From: Varroa destructor
Lineage: Eukaryota > Arthropoda > Arachnida > Mesostigmata > Varroidae
Length of the DNA: 64,000 nucleotides
Assembly: GCF_002443255.2 (NCBI RefSeq)
Contig: NW_019211454.1
Span: 59,035,601-59,099,600, forward strand
Direction: 5' to 3'
The notes under the pieces were generated by a model. That model was not told the DNA's origin. It saw only the letters and a list, made by a program, of their open reading frames with translations, and made no database searches. Shown here one piece after another: positions 51,143 through 62,852 of the stretch; position 1 is the first letter of the stretch, and the number at the start of each line of letters is the position of its first letter. The translations under genes and the position numbers were made by a program.

Positions 51143-52957
51143 CATTGTATCGAATAAAAGTAAGGCTTTTAGCCTATTCGAATGTGTGAGTATGCTCTAT
51201 TTCTCCTTTTTCGTCGTCTACTCTAGACCGAGAGCGCCTCTAAATAAAGCGTATTTGAGAGGTGAGAGGGGGTCGCCCTGATGGTGGCGGTGACAGCGGT
51301 AACGAGTGCATGAACTGGTTGACCAAAAAATAGCTCTGAACAGAGGATAGAGCAACAGGCGGTGAGACAGTCTCTGACGCACACTGCTCTGCGTGTCGCT
51401 GAACTTTCCAACTACTAGCTCTACATGCATATCCCACCATAGACACGCATGCACGTTTGCCGGTAGCCAGCCAGACGAGGATTTCTTCTTGGCGCACGCC
51501 CCCTCACACACCATACACCTACACGGACTTGCCGGATATACTTCGCGCGCCCTGGTCTATGCCTTCATCCCACTTTCTCGCTACTACGCCACCATCATTG
51601 TCGCCCAGCCACCGCTTGACACTGCCACTGGCCGCTCCACGTTTGGCCACTGCATATTTGACGCGCATAGAACTGCATAGCTGCGTGCCCTATATGCATG
51701 ACCCTTCCTCTGCACATACTGCGTTCAGCTCTCCACAATGCGGCCAAAGAAGGTACAGTGAAAACAGGGGCACGCATTGGACTGTGCCTTATCCACGTAG
51801 AAAGATGGGTGGATAGTAGCTAGGTGTGGGCAGGAAGTCGGCCGGTCGCGAAAGAAGGGGCATTGGACTTGCTTCTCTCGCACAGGTAGGGGGACAGCGA
51901 CAGCAATGGCACAGGCAGGTCAAGCTGTACGGCATATAACATAGAGACGCATCGCATCGAAATGGCTATACCTTCCTCCTTTCAATAGTCCCAGCGCGGA
52001 CGCGAGCTACCACCGTCAGCGCCGGCGGCCTCCGCCGCCTGGCGACCCAGCCCAGTGACGGAGGCGTTAGCGACTGAAGGGAATGCAAGCTGCCTAAAAG
52101 CCTCGGCGTGCCACTTCGCGCAGTGCGAGGAAGTTGGGCGCCACCAGAGCCATTGAAAAATAGGTTCTTCTACAGCCTTGTGCCCCATCGCACTGCCTGC
52201 CACCTTCCTGCCCCTGTCGCCCCCAAGCTCCCTATAGACTCACCTCGCCTCCCATCTCGTCTCTTCAGTTCGTGGTGTCGCATCGTGGTTACTGCCTAGC
52301 TGGTGAGCGAGTAGCCATCGTAGCAACGAGGTGCTTGCTATTTAGCTCGGGAGGAGCCAGCCACTTCACGCCGATGCTCAGGATAGGGCTGGGGCCAGTA
52401 GGTGCTTCTAGCTAGGTTGTAGCATATGGGATAGACCGACGCCAAACCAAGGGTACGAGGAACGACATCAGAGAGACAGAGGCAGCTTGAGGGTTGGACG
52501 GAGACACATGATACACACTCTGGATACCTTTACACCGACGAAACGAGGTGGCCTCGGCGCCATCGTCTTGTCGGCGACAACAGCAGCGATGACGACGAGG
52601 AGCCGAGCAATTCTCGCAGTTCGGAGTGTGTCTGCATTAGACGAAATTCGATAGGAGCAAAGAGAAAGAGCAGTGCGGATCGTTTGGTGTTTCCCAGTTC
52701 GTTGACATGTCCCTGCTTGGAACAATCTGAACAGGCGAACTCTTACACTTTTTCGATATGACATACTCTCAAACAGCATTGACATAGAGATGTTCCATCA
52801 ATGTACATACGGTCATTATTCCCTTTTCGTGCAGTTCCCTTTTTATGTTCTTGCAGTTGGGCTGGCTGACCAACTGAGCAGAGTCTTTTCACAACGAGCC
52901 AAGACCGCAGCTATTACAGTGGTAAGATGCTGACACACTAACGGAGCCACTAAAGCC

Positions 52958-52983
52958 ACTATCTGATACCTATATCAGATAGT
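52958..52983. repeat. Inverted repeat, 11-bp arms, 4-nt loop
   Basis: Arms actatctgata (52958-52968) and tatcagatagt (52973-52983) are perfect reverse complements around the loop ccta. As RNA this would be a tight hairpin. No known regulatory element or miRNA was recognised. Confidence 0.95.
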
Positions 52984-53026
52984 AATCGTCATACTACGAC
53001 GTTTTGCCAGGACATCAGGACGAAGT

Positions 53027-53236
53027 TCATTGAGGTATACAACGGTATGCTATGCTTGATATGGGGTAGCGATGAAGATCGAGGTGGAGACAACTAAAAA
53101 TCTTCGGCGTCAGAGCCGCACAGGCTCCGCAGGAAATGATAACGTCTTCACAACGGTGCATAACGGCCTGTTGTGATACAGTAACACAGTGGAGCAGGCA
53201 AAGAAGAAGCGAACACGAACCAGCTGCAGCTCGCAT
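53027..53236 (-). CDS. Small ORF with signal-like N-terminus, Cys-rich
   Basis: An ATG-initiated 69-codon frame. The first 20 or so residues (MRAAAGSCSLLLCLLHCVTV) form a plausible signal peptide. The rest contains five cysteines (HRC, ISCGAC, FSC, YRC) in a short mature region ending YRCIPQ. Size and cysteine content would suit a small secreted peptide. I recognise no toxin, defensin or neuropeptide family spacing, and there is no independent support such as a promoter or polyadenylation signal. Confidence 0.14.
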   Translation of the reverse strand: MRAAAGSCSLLLCLLHCVTVSQQAVMHRCEDVIISCGACAALTPKIFSCLHLDLHRYPISSIAYRCIPQ

Positions 53237-53723
53237 ATATACGTGGTTAATAGTAATAGCTGCAGAGAATATCCTAATGCTATGCTTTAGCTTCGACCGC
53301 TGCTGCTGCTAGGGCTATGTAGGGAGATGGGGTATCAGATGAGGAAAGGGCATTGCCGTGTCGTTCCTGCAGCCTCTGTGAGCAGCTGCCTGGTTCGCCT
53401 CTACCGTTAGCAGGGCAGGTTCGGGCTTCCTGTCTCTCTGTCTATCCCGAATAATGACACTCAGTGAGCAGTCTGCTAATCCTCATCTCGTCCTGTTCTG
53501 ACACCTGGCTGGGCTGCCCCGCCGAGCCCAATAGCAGTAGCAGAACAGATTCAGCAGCAGCCACTCCAGTGAGTTACCAATACACAGAGAGCAATTGAAA
53601 ACTGGCTAGTCGTTCTCTGCTAAGACGACAGCAGCATCAGCACCAGCTCTGGCAACCGCTGAGGGCGTCCAAGCGTCGATAGCAGTTGGTGGCGGTTGCG
53701 CCTCTCCGACGCCAGAAAGATTA

Positions 53724-53735
53724 TTTTTTTTTTTT
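53724..53735. repeat. Poly-T run, 12 bp
   Basis: Twelve consecutive T. Confidence 0.97.
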
Positions 53736-55159
53736 AAATGTCAAAAGTGTAATATTTTAGGGATTAACACCTGTCGGTTACCCCTGTCGTTGCCGCCGTT
53801 GCTTTCATTGTTACCCGCCTGGCCCAACGGCACAGTTGACGTGGGTGGCAGTCAGATCCTTTTCAAGCGCCTGAGTGGAAGGCACACATGTCCTTAAGTG
53901 GAGATACACGACAGCCAAAAGCAGTAAGGGGAGTAATTCGCCACCACTACTGTCACCAGCTCTGGAAACCTGCGGAGACGAGAACTAGGATATAGCTCAA
54001 TCGAGGTGTGGTTCGTGAATCAAAAACGGGTTTGCCCCTCGCTCTCCCTAGTCTCTACGCCACTCTCCTGATGTCAATGTTGTTTCAAGGCTACATTCTA
54101 GAACTACGTCGACAAGGCTAAGAGGGCAGGAAGCAGTCAAAATTGATCGGGTCTGTTTCTCTATGATAACATCGCCAGAGGCAGGAACAAGGCTCGTCTT
54201 TCAGTCAGTCAGCCGCTAACTTTTCATTTGAGATGCCTGCTGCGTCCGCACGCTTCGCGTCAGATCAGATGACAAAAGCGTTGGACAGCAGCGCCAGCAA
54301 TGGCAACGACAAATTTAATTGGCGAATTTAACGACGTTTTAATCATATAGCAGTGACTAGTCTAGTTCACAGTTGACTTATTTTCGTGGACTAAAGACCA
54401 GAAATGCGCGCGGGCGAACGTTCACATATATGCAGACAGATGAAGAAAGCTCCCTTCAACAAACAGACGGATACTAACAAACGTAGAGCCAAGCAACAAG
54501 GATTAGGCACTTAATAAAGATAGAGAAAAACGCAACCGAACGACTCAGCAGGAATAGGAAGTTCAATGCCGATACTAAGATAATAATAATAACAATAGTA
54601 AGATGCCGTACACACGTGAATGAATCAATTATCGTTACGGGTATCCGACACGTAAAAAGTAGGTAACCGATTTACACATCTATATTGTAACATATGCAAA
54701 TTTTGCAATACGTGGAAACTTTGCCCACGTTTGGGATTACTTTACGACTGATAGAATCGACAGTATGAGCAGTTTAGACCCGATGTTGTACAATGCCTTC
54801 AGCCATTGTCTTTGCTTAGGTCGGAGCCGTTTCGTTACTCCTGCTTGCGAAGGGGATGTTCTACCTCTGTTTCGCTGCTTTTAGTAGTACCCGATATCAA
54901 CAACGTAGGCTTGTGTGTTTCTTTTTGCTATCTTTCTTCGATTTAACACTCTATAGGCCACCGGTATCGCCTCATTGGGTTGCCGAAGGCAACCGAAGAT
55001 AGCAAAACAGTACGGCGATTGCTACAACAACAGGAGTTACCCAGATAGTGCATATAGCTATCATCGAAGTTGACACCTCTTGCTCCTGCCACAGCTTGAT
55101 AGACTACCTTTTGTCGTCGGGGCAAACAAAGCTAGTACGGTAAGGTGCTGCCAGAGAGT

Positions 55160-55190
55160 GCCCTATGTTTTTTATTGTTTCACATAGGGC
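55160..55190. repeat. Inverted repeat, 9-bp arms, T-rich loop
   Basis: Arms gccctatgt (55160-55168) and acatagggc (55182-55190) flank a 13-nt T-rich loop. It has no known role in a eukaryotic genome. Confidence 0.92.
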
Positions 55191-55599
55191 TTACACATTG
55201 TTACGCCGTGTATCCCTACGAAAGGATTACATAATATCAAACAGTATCAGTCGAGCCCTATCTATAACATTGGGGCTTATCAACACCGTATGGTAACACA
55301 TTAGAGCCAATCTCAATACTCACAATCAACACAATAGGAAGGAAGGTCCCATTCAGTTGTCGTTGTTCTTGAGATGATTTTCCCGTTTGACACAATCTGT
55401 TCCATAAAAGCAGTAACCATAGTAAAAACGAAATAGACTCATGTTTAAATGTATTTTCACATACGTAATGCATTATAAAGTGGTGCCTCTTTTGACAAGC
55501 TACACTTAAATTTCAATATAAACAGACACAAAATTTTCCGAACCGAAAGCCTAGATAAAACGCCATACAATAACATTTCTCTAAATTGGTTCTACTCAC

Positions 55600-55685
55600 C
55601 CCGTTCCGGACGTATGTGCGCTTTCATTGACAATAAATTTTTGGTCACAGTCAGTCAATGGAAAATTAGTTGGTGCAGCGGCTAT
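55600..55685 (-). CDS. Candidate exon, CUB-domain-like start
   Basis: On the minus strand 86 bases are open between a tag acceptor and a GTGAGT donor, encoding 28 residues plus two bases (GG). The peptide is IAAAPTNFPLT followed by DCDQKFIVNESAHTSGT. CUB domains in extracellular proteins typically begin with a cysteine, then a hydrophobic strand, then a segment like E-S-x-x-x-S/T-G before SPNYP. This fragment would end just before that SPNYP region, which would lie in the next exon. It also has an N-glycosylation sequon (NES). The acceptor is weak (purine-rich gaagggtag), and no continuing exon was found on the minus strand below it. Confidence 0.2.
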
Positions 55686-56285
55686 CTACCCTTCTAGCGA
55701 AAGCAGCGGCAGTACTTTTCTTAACGCTGTTTTCCTGCCATGTTGTCGGTAGTCGTTGTTGTCTCCTTATTGGCGCTGGCACGATCTAGTTTCTTTTTCG
55801 TTCTGTTAGGCCTCCTGGTGTGGTGTAGGAGGTACCCGTGCTGTTGCTGCTAGGTTTGCTAGTAGAAATCCACAGCTAGCCCACTGCTGACTTGCTTTCT
55901 CTTTTTCTGTTGAGTCCCAAACTCTGTGTGTCTGTCGTACGTGTCCCATACTCGATGGAGCCCCGTGTCTCCTAGTATAGTAGCCTATACTTCCCCGCGC
56001 TATTTCTTTTCGGCATTCGCTCACTCACTTACCCCCACTGATTCGCTTGCCTTGCTCTCTTTCCCTTTTGCTTTCCATTGCTTCTTTTTCGTTCTTGCTC
56101 CGAGCTTCGGCCGGACGAAGCTTCAGAGCGAAGCTTCGTTGTCGGTCGAGGCCGCTTCTCCGCCGCCGTCACTTCGTTCGACGAGACGAAGATGGATTAC
56201 CAGGGAGCCGCCCGAACGAAAAGGACGGATGGAGGAGAAAAAGATCTGGAGGGGATGGCTGCCATGACCCGCAGTAATAGCAGTT

Positions 56286-56304
56286 GTAGTAGTAGTAGTA
56301 GTAG
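56286..56304. repeat. (GTA)6 microsatellite
   Basis: Six GTA units plus G. Confidence 0.97.
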
Positions 56305-57021
56305 GGGAACAGCAGTAGAGGAAAGGGAGAAAACGACGGCCTGGCTATTCTAGGCCAAGTCGCTCTCGTCCCCTGATACCCCTCTTTGACAAGTCCCCCA
56401 AATTGCTGCAGATCCCTCTGCTCCCTTTAGTTTCCCCTTTGGATCACCGCACGAGACAAACGCCCTGCTGGATTATGTCCTGATGGTCCCCAGGTCTACC
56501 AGAGGACCGGTGAGGGTGGTCTTAGCTATGATTGTGGTGGTAGCCTTCAGGCCTGTATCGAGGGGCAGCTCCAAAGCAAAGAAAAAATAGGCCGCAGAAG
56601 AGATGCTCTGAGACTGCATCAGGGGGCTCAGAGGGAAGAGGGAGTGGTGAGTGATCAGAGTTCTTACCCATTCTTGCTGGCTCTCTCTATCTTTCTGTTA
56701 CCTCATTGCTGCTTAAAAATGGCAAGCCGAAGACTTTGCCACTTCTCTGCGTTCTTTTTCATTTGGCATTGCCTTCAACTCTAGCTGCCTTTATGCTGAA
56801 TTTTTATTTTCCATAAACGCTTTTGTCCTTTGAGACAGCGATATTGGTTGCTGGCGTCGTTGACGCTACCTGGTCTATTAAAATCATTATTGCTTACCAA
56901 CATATGATTTTGGTTGCGCAAGTAATAAGATCTATTGAAGGGTATGGTTAGTAGGAGGGTATGGAGACGAAATTTATTTAATAGCTAAATAACTAAGCGC
57001 AGCTAAATAAGCGTAGCTCAT

Positions 57022-57131
57022 ATGGTTATCCTATATTTTCTCGTATATTGCCAGTCACTGTTCGGCAAATGCGAGTCTACCTCGAAGCCTTTAATGCAGG
57101 GAGCAACGAACAGAATCTTTTACCAGACATG
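57022..57131 (+). CDS. Candidate first coding exon, signal-peptide-like
   Basis: An ATG (G at +4) opens 36 codons plus two bases before a GTAAGC donor; the stop TAA falls inside the donor. The peptide starts MVILYFLVYCQSLFGKC, a short hydrophobic signal-like segment, and continues ESTSKPLMQGATNRIFYQT. A second frame across the same bases is also open to the same donor, with an in-frame ATG at 57069 (MRVYLEAFNAGSNEQNLLPD). Two open frames reduce the weight of either. No family is recognised. Confidence 0.2.
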
Positions 57132-58623
57132 GTAAGCTGAGACCATAGTGTCTAACATTACACGAGTTGATTTAGGCGTTACAATCGTACATGTTTATAT
57201 AGAGTTGAGTACACATTAAAAACCAATCAAGTTCACATCTTTCTAACGAAGTCACTAATGCAGCAACAGTAGAATATTGTCTTGGATGTCCCCCATATTT
57301 ACTGTTATAAACAGGAGGTTTCTAAAATCGACTCTCGATAACCCTCTTATGGATGCCCAAAGGCAGGCCTGACTAAAAAACATCGTCAGCTGATCTAAGC
57401 CCGGTCGAGTTCACATTCCTTCGGTCTCCTGATGGAGACTAGTTACTCCACTAGCGCATAGAGGGCGCCACCAGCAGTAGAGCGGGTCGCTTATGTTTAA
57501 AGCAGGTAAAATAAAAAGAGTCTCCACGTAGAACGAAGTGATGACAAATGATAAACGCCATACCATATCTCGCTAAATATTATCCGCCTCAGATTTATGT
57601 ATTGACCTCAAGGAACGACGTTTATCATTCCTTTATGGGTTTCAAGTGCACTTACACAAAACGCATACAATGTTACTCGTTAGCAGACGCCGTTTTTTTC
57701 GCGCAAACAAACAGCGTTTCACGTTTTGACGCATGAAGTTCAGATGAGGCATTTAGCCGATGTTCGATAGCAATAAACATCATGTTTCGCGTGGAGTGAA
57801 TTTGAGAGTGCTCTATAATCTCATACAAGTACGAGCACTTCAATTCTTCAACGGAACAGCGCTCACCTGTTCCATTCATCTGGTGTGGTGAACTCTTAGC
57901 AGCGGTTATAAACATACGTGTATGACCAATCGTGTGCTTATATACCTCAAGGGAAATGCTGAAACAGAAAATAGTAAAAAGAATCTAATAATAAAATTTA
58001 AATCGAGCAGATAGGGACTAATCGAATGAGAAAGTCTTTGTTTAGTTTCGGTTCGTTTTCACAAAATAGTTAGCGTGACTGACAGCAGATCGGCCATGGC
58101 GAATTGCAGACGCCTGTTTGGTTTGTATCAGACTGCGGAATAACCTGTACGATTGCAACATACGAGAGCGGAAACTCTACGAGAAATACTTTTGATTTTT
58201 GATGTACGGATTGCCACCAGACCTCGTGACCTTAAGAACTTCTATCTGCAGTTATTATTCTGCAATACTCTGAATCTGCAGCAGATGCAACTGAATCTGA
58301 TTGGCTAAGAAATCAATTTGTGTGTCATTTTTATAAACAGCATTTTCATAACTCTTGGATAATACGTCCAAAAACCATTGTACGACATGATGACTGTAGG
58401 GATGACCTTCTATTGTTGTTTAAATTGGTGGCTCATTAGTTGACAGTTCTGCACGGAAGTTCACATCTGAGCGATTAACGTAAGTTAAGGGAAGTGCCCC
58501 TGGGACGAAAATCAAATCGACGAAAGAGATCACCCGTCGAATACTTTCGCAAGGATTGCACCACGCAATAGTCGCGGCTACTACCATCGTTTTCTTGTCT
58601 GACTGCTACAGACAAACATCGCT

Positions 58624-58624
<1 letters not shown>

Positions 58625-58657
<33 letters not shown>
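58625..58657. repeat. (CAG)11 microsatellite
   Basis: Eleven perfect, uninterrupted CAG units followed by CTGCT. It is the longest triplet repeat in the window. No supported coding frame covers it. Confidence 0.99.
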
Positions 58658-58658
<1 letters not shown>

Positions 58659-59087
58659 TGCTAAGGTGACTACGGCGAATGCAATTGCAGATGGCTTCTT
58701 GTACCAGCAGGTGGAAGCCAGTCCGCTCACCTACCTACTCCTCAGCCAAAGGCCGTTAGCGGCTCGTAGGCGGCTCCGACACCACTCGGTCTTGTCTCGA
58801 CGCGGCTTACAATGACCTCCCTGGGGAGCGGTCGCAGTTCTCTTGACTCCCGGCGAACGTCCGCTAGATTCGGGAGGACCTGACTGCTGCTAGCTGAAAA
58901 AGGAAGCTAGTAGCTTGGTATCTTACCGGCGGCAGACTAGCAAGCAGATAGGCAGCTTGCTGCTCTCAGCGACCGGCAAGTGGCACGCTGGGACAGCCTG
59001 AGCTGCCTTGGCAAAACCGACTCATGCCATTAGACTTAATGCACTCACACATAGCTCACACGAGATCTGCTTAGGAGGGAATGCAGC

Positions 59088-59122
59088 TATAAGGGGGCCG
59101 TTTGTCCGATCAGCCGCCAGTT
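59088..59122 (+). promoter_or_regulatory. Weak TATA plus initiator candidate
   Basis: TATAAGGG at 59088 is followed by CCAGTT, with A at 59119, a spacing of 31 bp that matches TATA-to-start geometry. The initiator differs from consensus at its first base. No transcript can be inferred. Confidence 0.1.
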
Positions 59123-60806
59123 GAACGACCAACCGGCCAACCGTGCAGTAAGCCAGCTGCAGGCCAATGTTTGCAACGTTCCTTGCCGATCTCATTGCTC
59201 TGTCTACAGTTCCGCAGTATACGAACGTACGTGGTATCGCTACTTACCTCTATCGCTGATTTGTTCTGCTCATTGAACGATCCCATGAATGCGCGTAGTT
59301 AGATAGATGCATTGAGTCTTTCGCTCACTGTGGTTCACCCTGTTTTTTGTCATATACAACGCCTATGTACAACATTCACTGTATACGGCTACTTACGACT
59401 AATCTCCGTACAGCGGCGGTCCTTAGGAATGAACACTAGTGATAAACATCATCCATATGATCATTATCTAGCACTGAAGCAGGCCGGGGCCTAATTGCTC
59501 TTAAGTTCTCCCTCTCTCTTTGTTTCGGTGTGACAGTATACAGATCTATTAGAAAAGGACTAGCTCGTGTAAGCTGCGAACAATACGGGCACTCATTTGG
59601 CGTTATCCGTATTTTTGTTCCAGTTTATGACATTCTACTTCAATGTTTCGTCAACGACACCAAGCAGCAATACACAACAACGCATCGCGGCGCTGGTACG
59701 GAACCGTAAACTGTTGTTGTCGTTGTTCTAAGCGAGCAGCAAATGCAGTAGAGACACACAACTGAGCCCGCATCTTTCTGTCAGAGGGTCATCAGGTGCA
59801 ATGCGTGTCATCAAAGGATCACCTGGTTGTCGGAATACTCGCGGGCTGGGTGCACCATTCCATACTTCACGCTACAGCAGTGGTTCAACAAGAGAAGCTT
59901 GTCAATGCGGCAACAAGCCAACCGATACTGTCATCGTGCGGAGGCCACGGCTCGCCCAGTATCAGCAGCTGCCACAGTAGAAACATACCGTCATCTTTGG
60001 GAGCCAGCGGTGAGCGCGTCCGCCAAACAGTCAACTATTGCTAGCCAAACGCTCGCGCGATGTCTCGTTCCTATCAATCTGGTGCCTCTCCGAAAAGTTC
60101 TTCTACTTGTTCGCTCAGGGAGAAGACCCAGCCAAAGAAGTAGAAGAGTATGCTGTTGCCGCTAATGTCAAACTCGTAGCACATCCGGGGCGGCGGCGAC
60201 ACTGGCAGGAGCGAACGTCTGGAAGAGAAGGAGATGGCAACGACCCACAACTCGATTCTGATCACTGAACGATGAGACAACGACAACCAGAAGGGAATCA
60301 GAGAGAGTGCGAGAAGGAGAAAGAGGGGGAGGATAAGGGTTCTAGCCAGAGAAGCACACAAACATCTTCCAGCTAGAATACAGATTTCTAGCCTTCCACA
60401 ACCGCACTCCGGCGCCGCGCGGCTCGACGCGGAAGAGCATAAGCCGAACAGACAAAGGGGAGAGCGGCCTGCGCTGGGACAACATGATTTGGCTTAAGAT
60501 AGATGATCCAGGTTAGCCAAGGACCATTCGTAAGGGGATCTCGCCAAGAAACGCTACACAGGAAGGGAGAGCGCTATAAAATAGAAAATAGGCCGCTAAC
60601 AAAGGAGCTAGCTGTGACGATAGTAAAATCATACATTTCAAACACTGTGTGTATGACACCTTGGTAGTTCGATCGCAGTCATAGTTATTAATAAAAATCA
60701 ATGTAGAACCAAGTAGTTTAACTACTGGATAAAATGCTATTGATTTTTTGCAATGCTCTGTGTAGAACAGTGCGAAATGCGACTCAACGTGGTTAATAAA
60801 AAGCAC

Positions 60807-60866
60807 TATATATATATATACATATTCTAGAACGATATATATATATATATCACTCGTTCTAGAATA
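60807..60866. repeat. TA repeat plus 12-bp-arm inverted repeat with AT loop
   Basis: (TA)7 at 60807-60820 is followed by arms tattctagaacg (60823-60834) and cgttctagaata (60855-60866). These are perfect reverse complements separated by (AT)8 plus cact. Each arm contains the palindrome ttctagaa, and the loop is self-complementary, so the whole element is a nested cruciform former. Confidence 0.95.
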
Positions 60867-61051
60867 CGAAAATTCGAAATACCACATGGTTCAACCTGCA
60901 CCATCCAATAGCATAGGTCGCAAGCGTTTCGACCTAGAGACATCGCCGCTAGCTTTGGATTAGTTACTAAACGCATTCGCGACCTAAGCATAGTCGGCCT
61001 ACCGGGCCTGTTCCGAAGGCTTAAGCATAGATCCAACGTTTGAACAGCGGT

Positions 61052-61078
61052 GGCGGCGGCGGCGGCGGCAGCAGCAGC
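61052..61078. repeat. (GGC)6(AGC)3 compound repeat
   Basis: Six GGC units run directly into three AGC units. Confidence 0.97.
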
Positions 61079-61451
61079 CGGAGAACAGGCATTTGATTGA
61101 CAAGAAGAAGAAGGTCTCGGCAGCGACAAGCGACAAAATGATGGGCTCAGAACCGGCCGGTGCCACCCTTGCTACCACTGCTAGAGCACGTACTAGTCCT
61201 CCCTAGTACGACCGCTGACTTCTTCACAAAATAACTTCGTCGCCTCTTCGAAGATGGCGGTTTTGTTGGGCAAGCGACCAGCAGATCGGCCGGTTTATCG
61301 CTTGATCTACGGCACTCAACAGATTGAGACACGAACTCAAACGACGATGACTGCGACGCTGGAGAGGTGCATGAGTGAAAATAGCAAAATGACACGAATT
61401 AACGAAACTAAAGTAGTAATTGCACATTAAGTAATAATAAAACAAGAACAA

Positions 61452-61466
61452 CAGCAGCAGCAGCAG
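61452..61466. repeat. (CAG)5 microsatellite
   Basis: Five perfect CAG units. Confidence 0.97.
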
Positions 61467-61968
61467 CACAACTTTGGGCTGTTTTTATCAATCTTGTGCA
61501 TCAAGTCTCCATACGCGGCAGTGGACGCAGTACGACAGTGTTGATCGTTTGCTAGTAACTATCTAGGCAATGCACTCCCTTGTATTCGACTAGTGTTCGA
61601 TAGATCCATTCGAGACGAATGGGATTCGAGATGGGAAAAGACAGCCCTTATTCTAAGACGGATCTGCTGTCTATTACGTTCAGCCATGCTAGTGACACCT
61701 CTGTCCTTTCCGGACATTGTCTGTGACTACGTACTATGTGACATCAAATACTCATAGCTAAACAACAACTGGACGAGATACGAGTAGTTTCGATCTGTGT
61801 GAGGCAAAAGCGATTGATACGGACCGTATCGTAGTAGTACCACGAAAACTTATATAACGAGCGACGAGCTTCGTTCTCGGTGGGTTTAAATGCCTTCCCC
61901 ATCTCATCGTTTTATTCGATTCTGTTCCCTGCGACTCAAGCGAACGAGTTGCACCCGTAAAAAGTAGT

Positions 61969-61986
61969 AGCAGCAGCAGCAGCAGC
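61969..61986. repeat. (AGC)6 microsatellite
   Basis: Six AGC units preceded by AGT units. Confidence 0.97.
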
Positions 61987-62593
61987 ACAAATAGTACACT
62001 CCGGCATCATGACGTGTCAGTATGCCAAATGGACAATATCGCTGCCATACTTACACACATTTCATGTCATAGGCTCCCGATGTAGGACGACAGGGAGGGT
62101 AAAACAGAGCTAGAGACAACGTCGCCCTGCTGCGTCCTATAGCAAGGCCACCAGCACGCAACCGACCAATCGCTCAGACCGCCCGTCAGATGCCAGCCAA
62201 GAGCGAGCAACCGAGGAGTCAGCCAACCAAGTAGGGACTCTCCTGCTTGCCAGGCGGCCATCGAAGAGAGCGCATTTTGTCAGCTTTACTACATGCCAAA
62301 TCTACTCTCCTTGACATCATATTAAAGCTAAAATATACCTAGCAAATCCTGTTCCGAAAATAGGTACAACTGACAACAGCTAAATATTCTAGCAGCTAAA
62401 GTCTCTTTCACCGTCTCTCCCGCCAACACTGTTTAACTTCCCTAACAATAATTGTATCTATGAAAGCTGACGTTCATAAACATCAGTACACCAACAGCCA
62501 AGTAAATAACTGAATTTGATCAACGCTGCAATATTGATAGCAGGAACGTATTCACTATTGATTTTACTCGTAATCTTCATTGGGATCTCCTAG

Positions 62594-62852
62594 TGGAATC
62601 AGTCGGCCTTCAGAGTTCTATCATTTGATGCGTGTAAAGCCGCGCGTGGCTCTTGATTACACAGTTGCGCATCAGCCTAATAGGCACATCTATAATAATA
62701 TGGGTGAAAAAATAGGTAACACCATTAGAGATGCGTTTCGTTGTCATGGTTCGAGTCGCGTTATTTTGTCAATTTGCCTCCAACTCCAAAAAGATCGTTT
62801 TTTGTTCCTCGCTGATGACAGAAGAGCGCTAGATAAGTTCACGAAGCTTTGA
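62594..62852 (+). CDS. Candidate terminal exon
   Basis: The acceptor gggatctcctag is preceded by a mixed pyrimidine stretch. After one base, 85 codons run open to TGA. The encoded segment begins GISRPSEFYHLMRVKPRVAL, has a balanced mix of charged and hydrophobic residues and ends DDRRALDKFTKL. Frames this long occur by chance in this window, no domain is recognised, and I see no AATAAA shortly after the stop. Confidence 0.13.

Larger units (their letters stand above)
45001..53000. other. No supported gene; unique sequence with a TA palindrome
   Basis: The main structural feature is the TA-repeat palindrome at 51091-51142. A consensus donor (GAG before GTGAGT) on the minus strand at 52238-52243 follows a short ATG-initiated frame, 52283 down to 52244, encoding a basic peptide of about 13 residues. 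This is too little to call. The remaining sequence holds only overlapping open frames without recognisable content. Confidence 0.55.
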
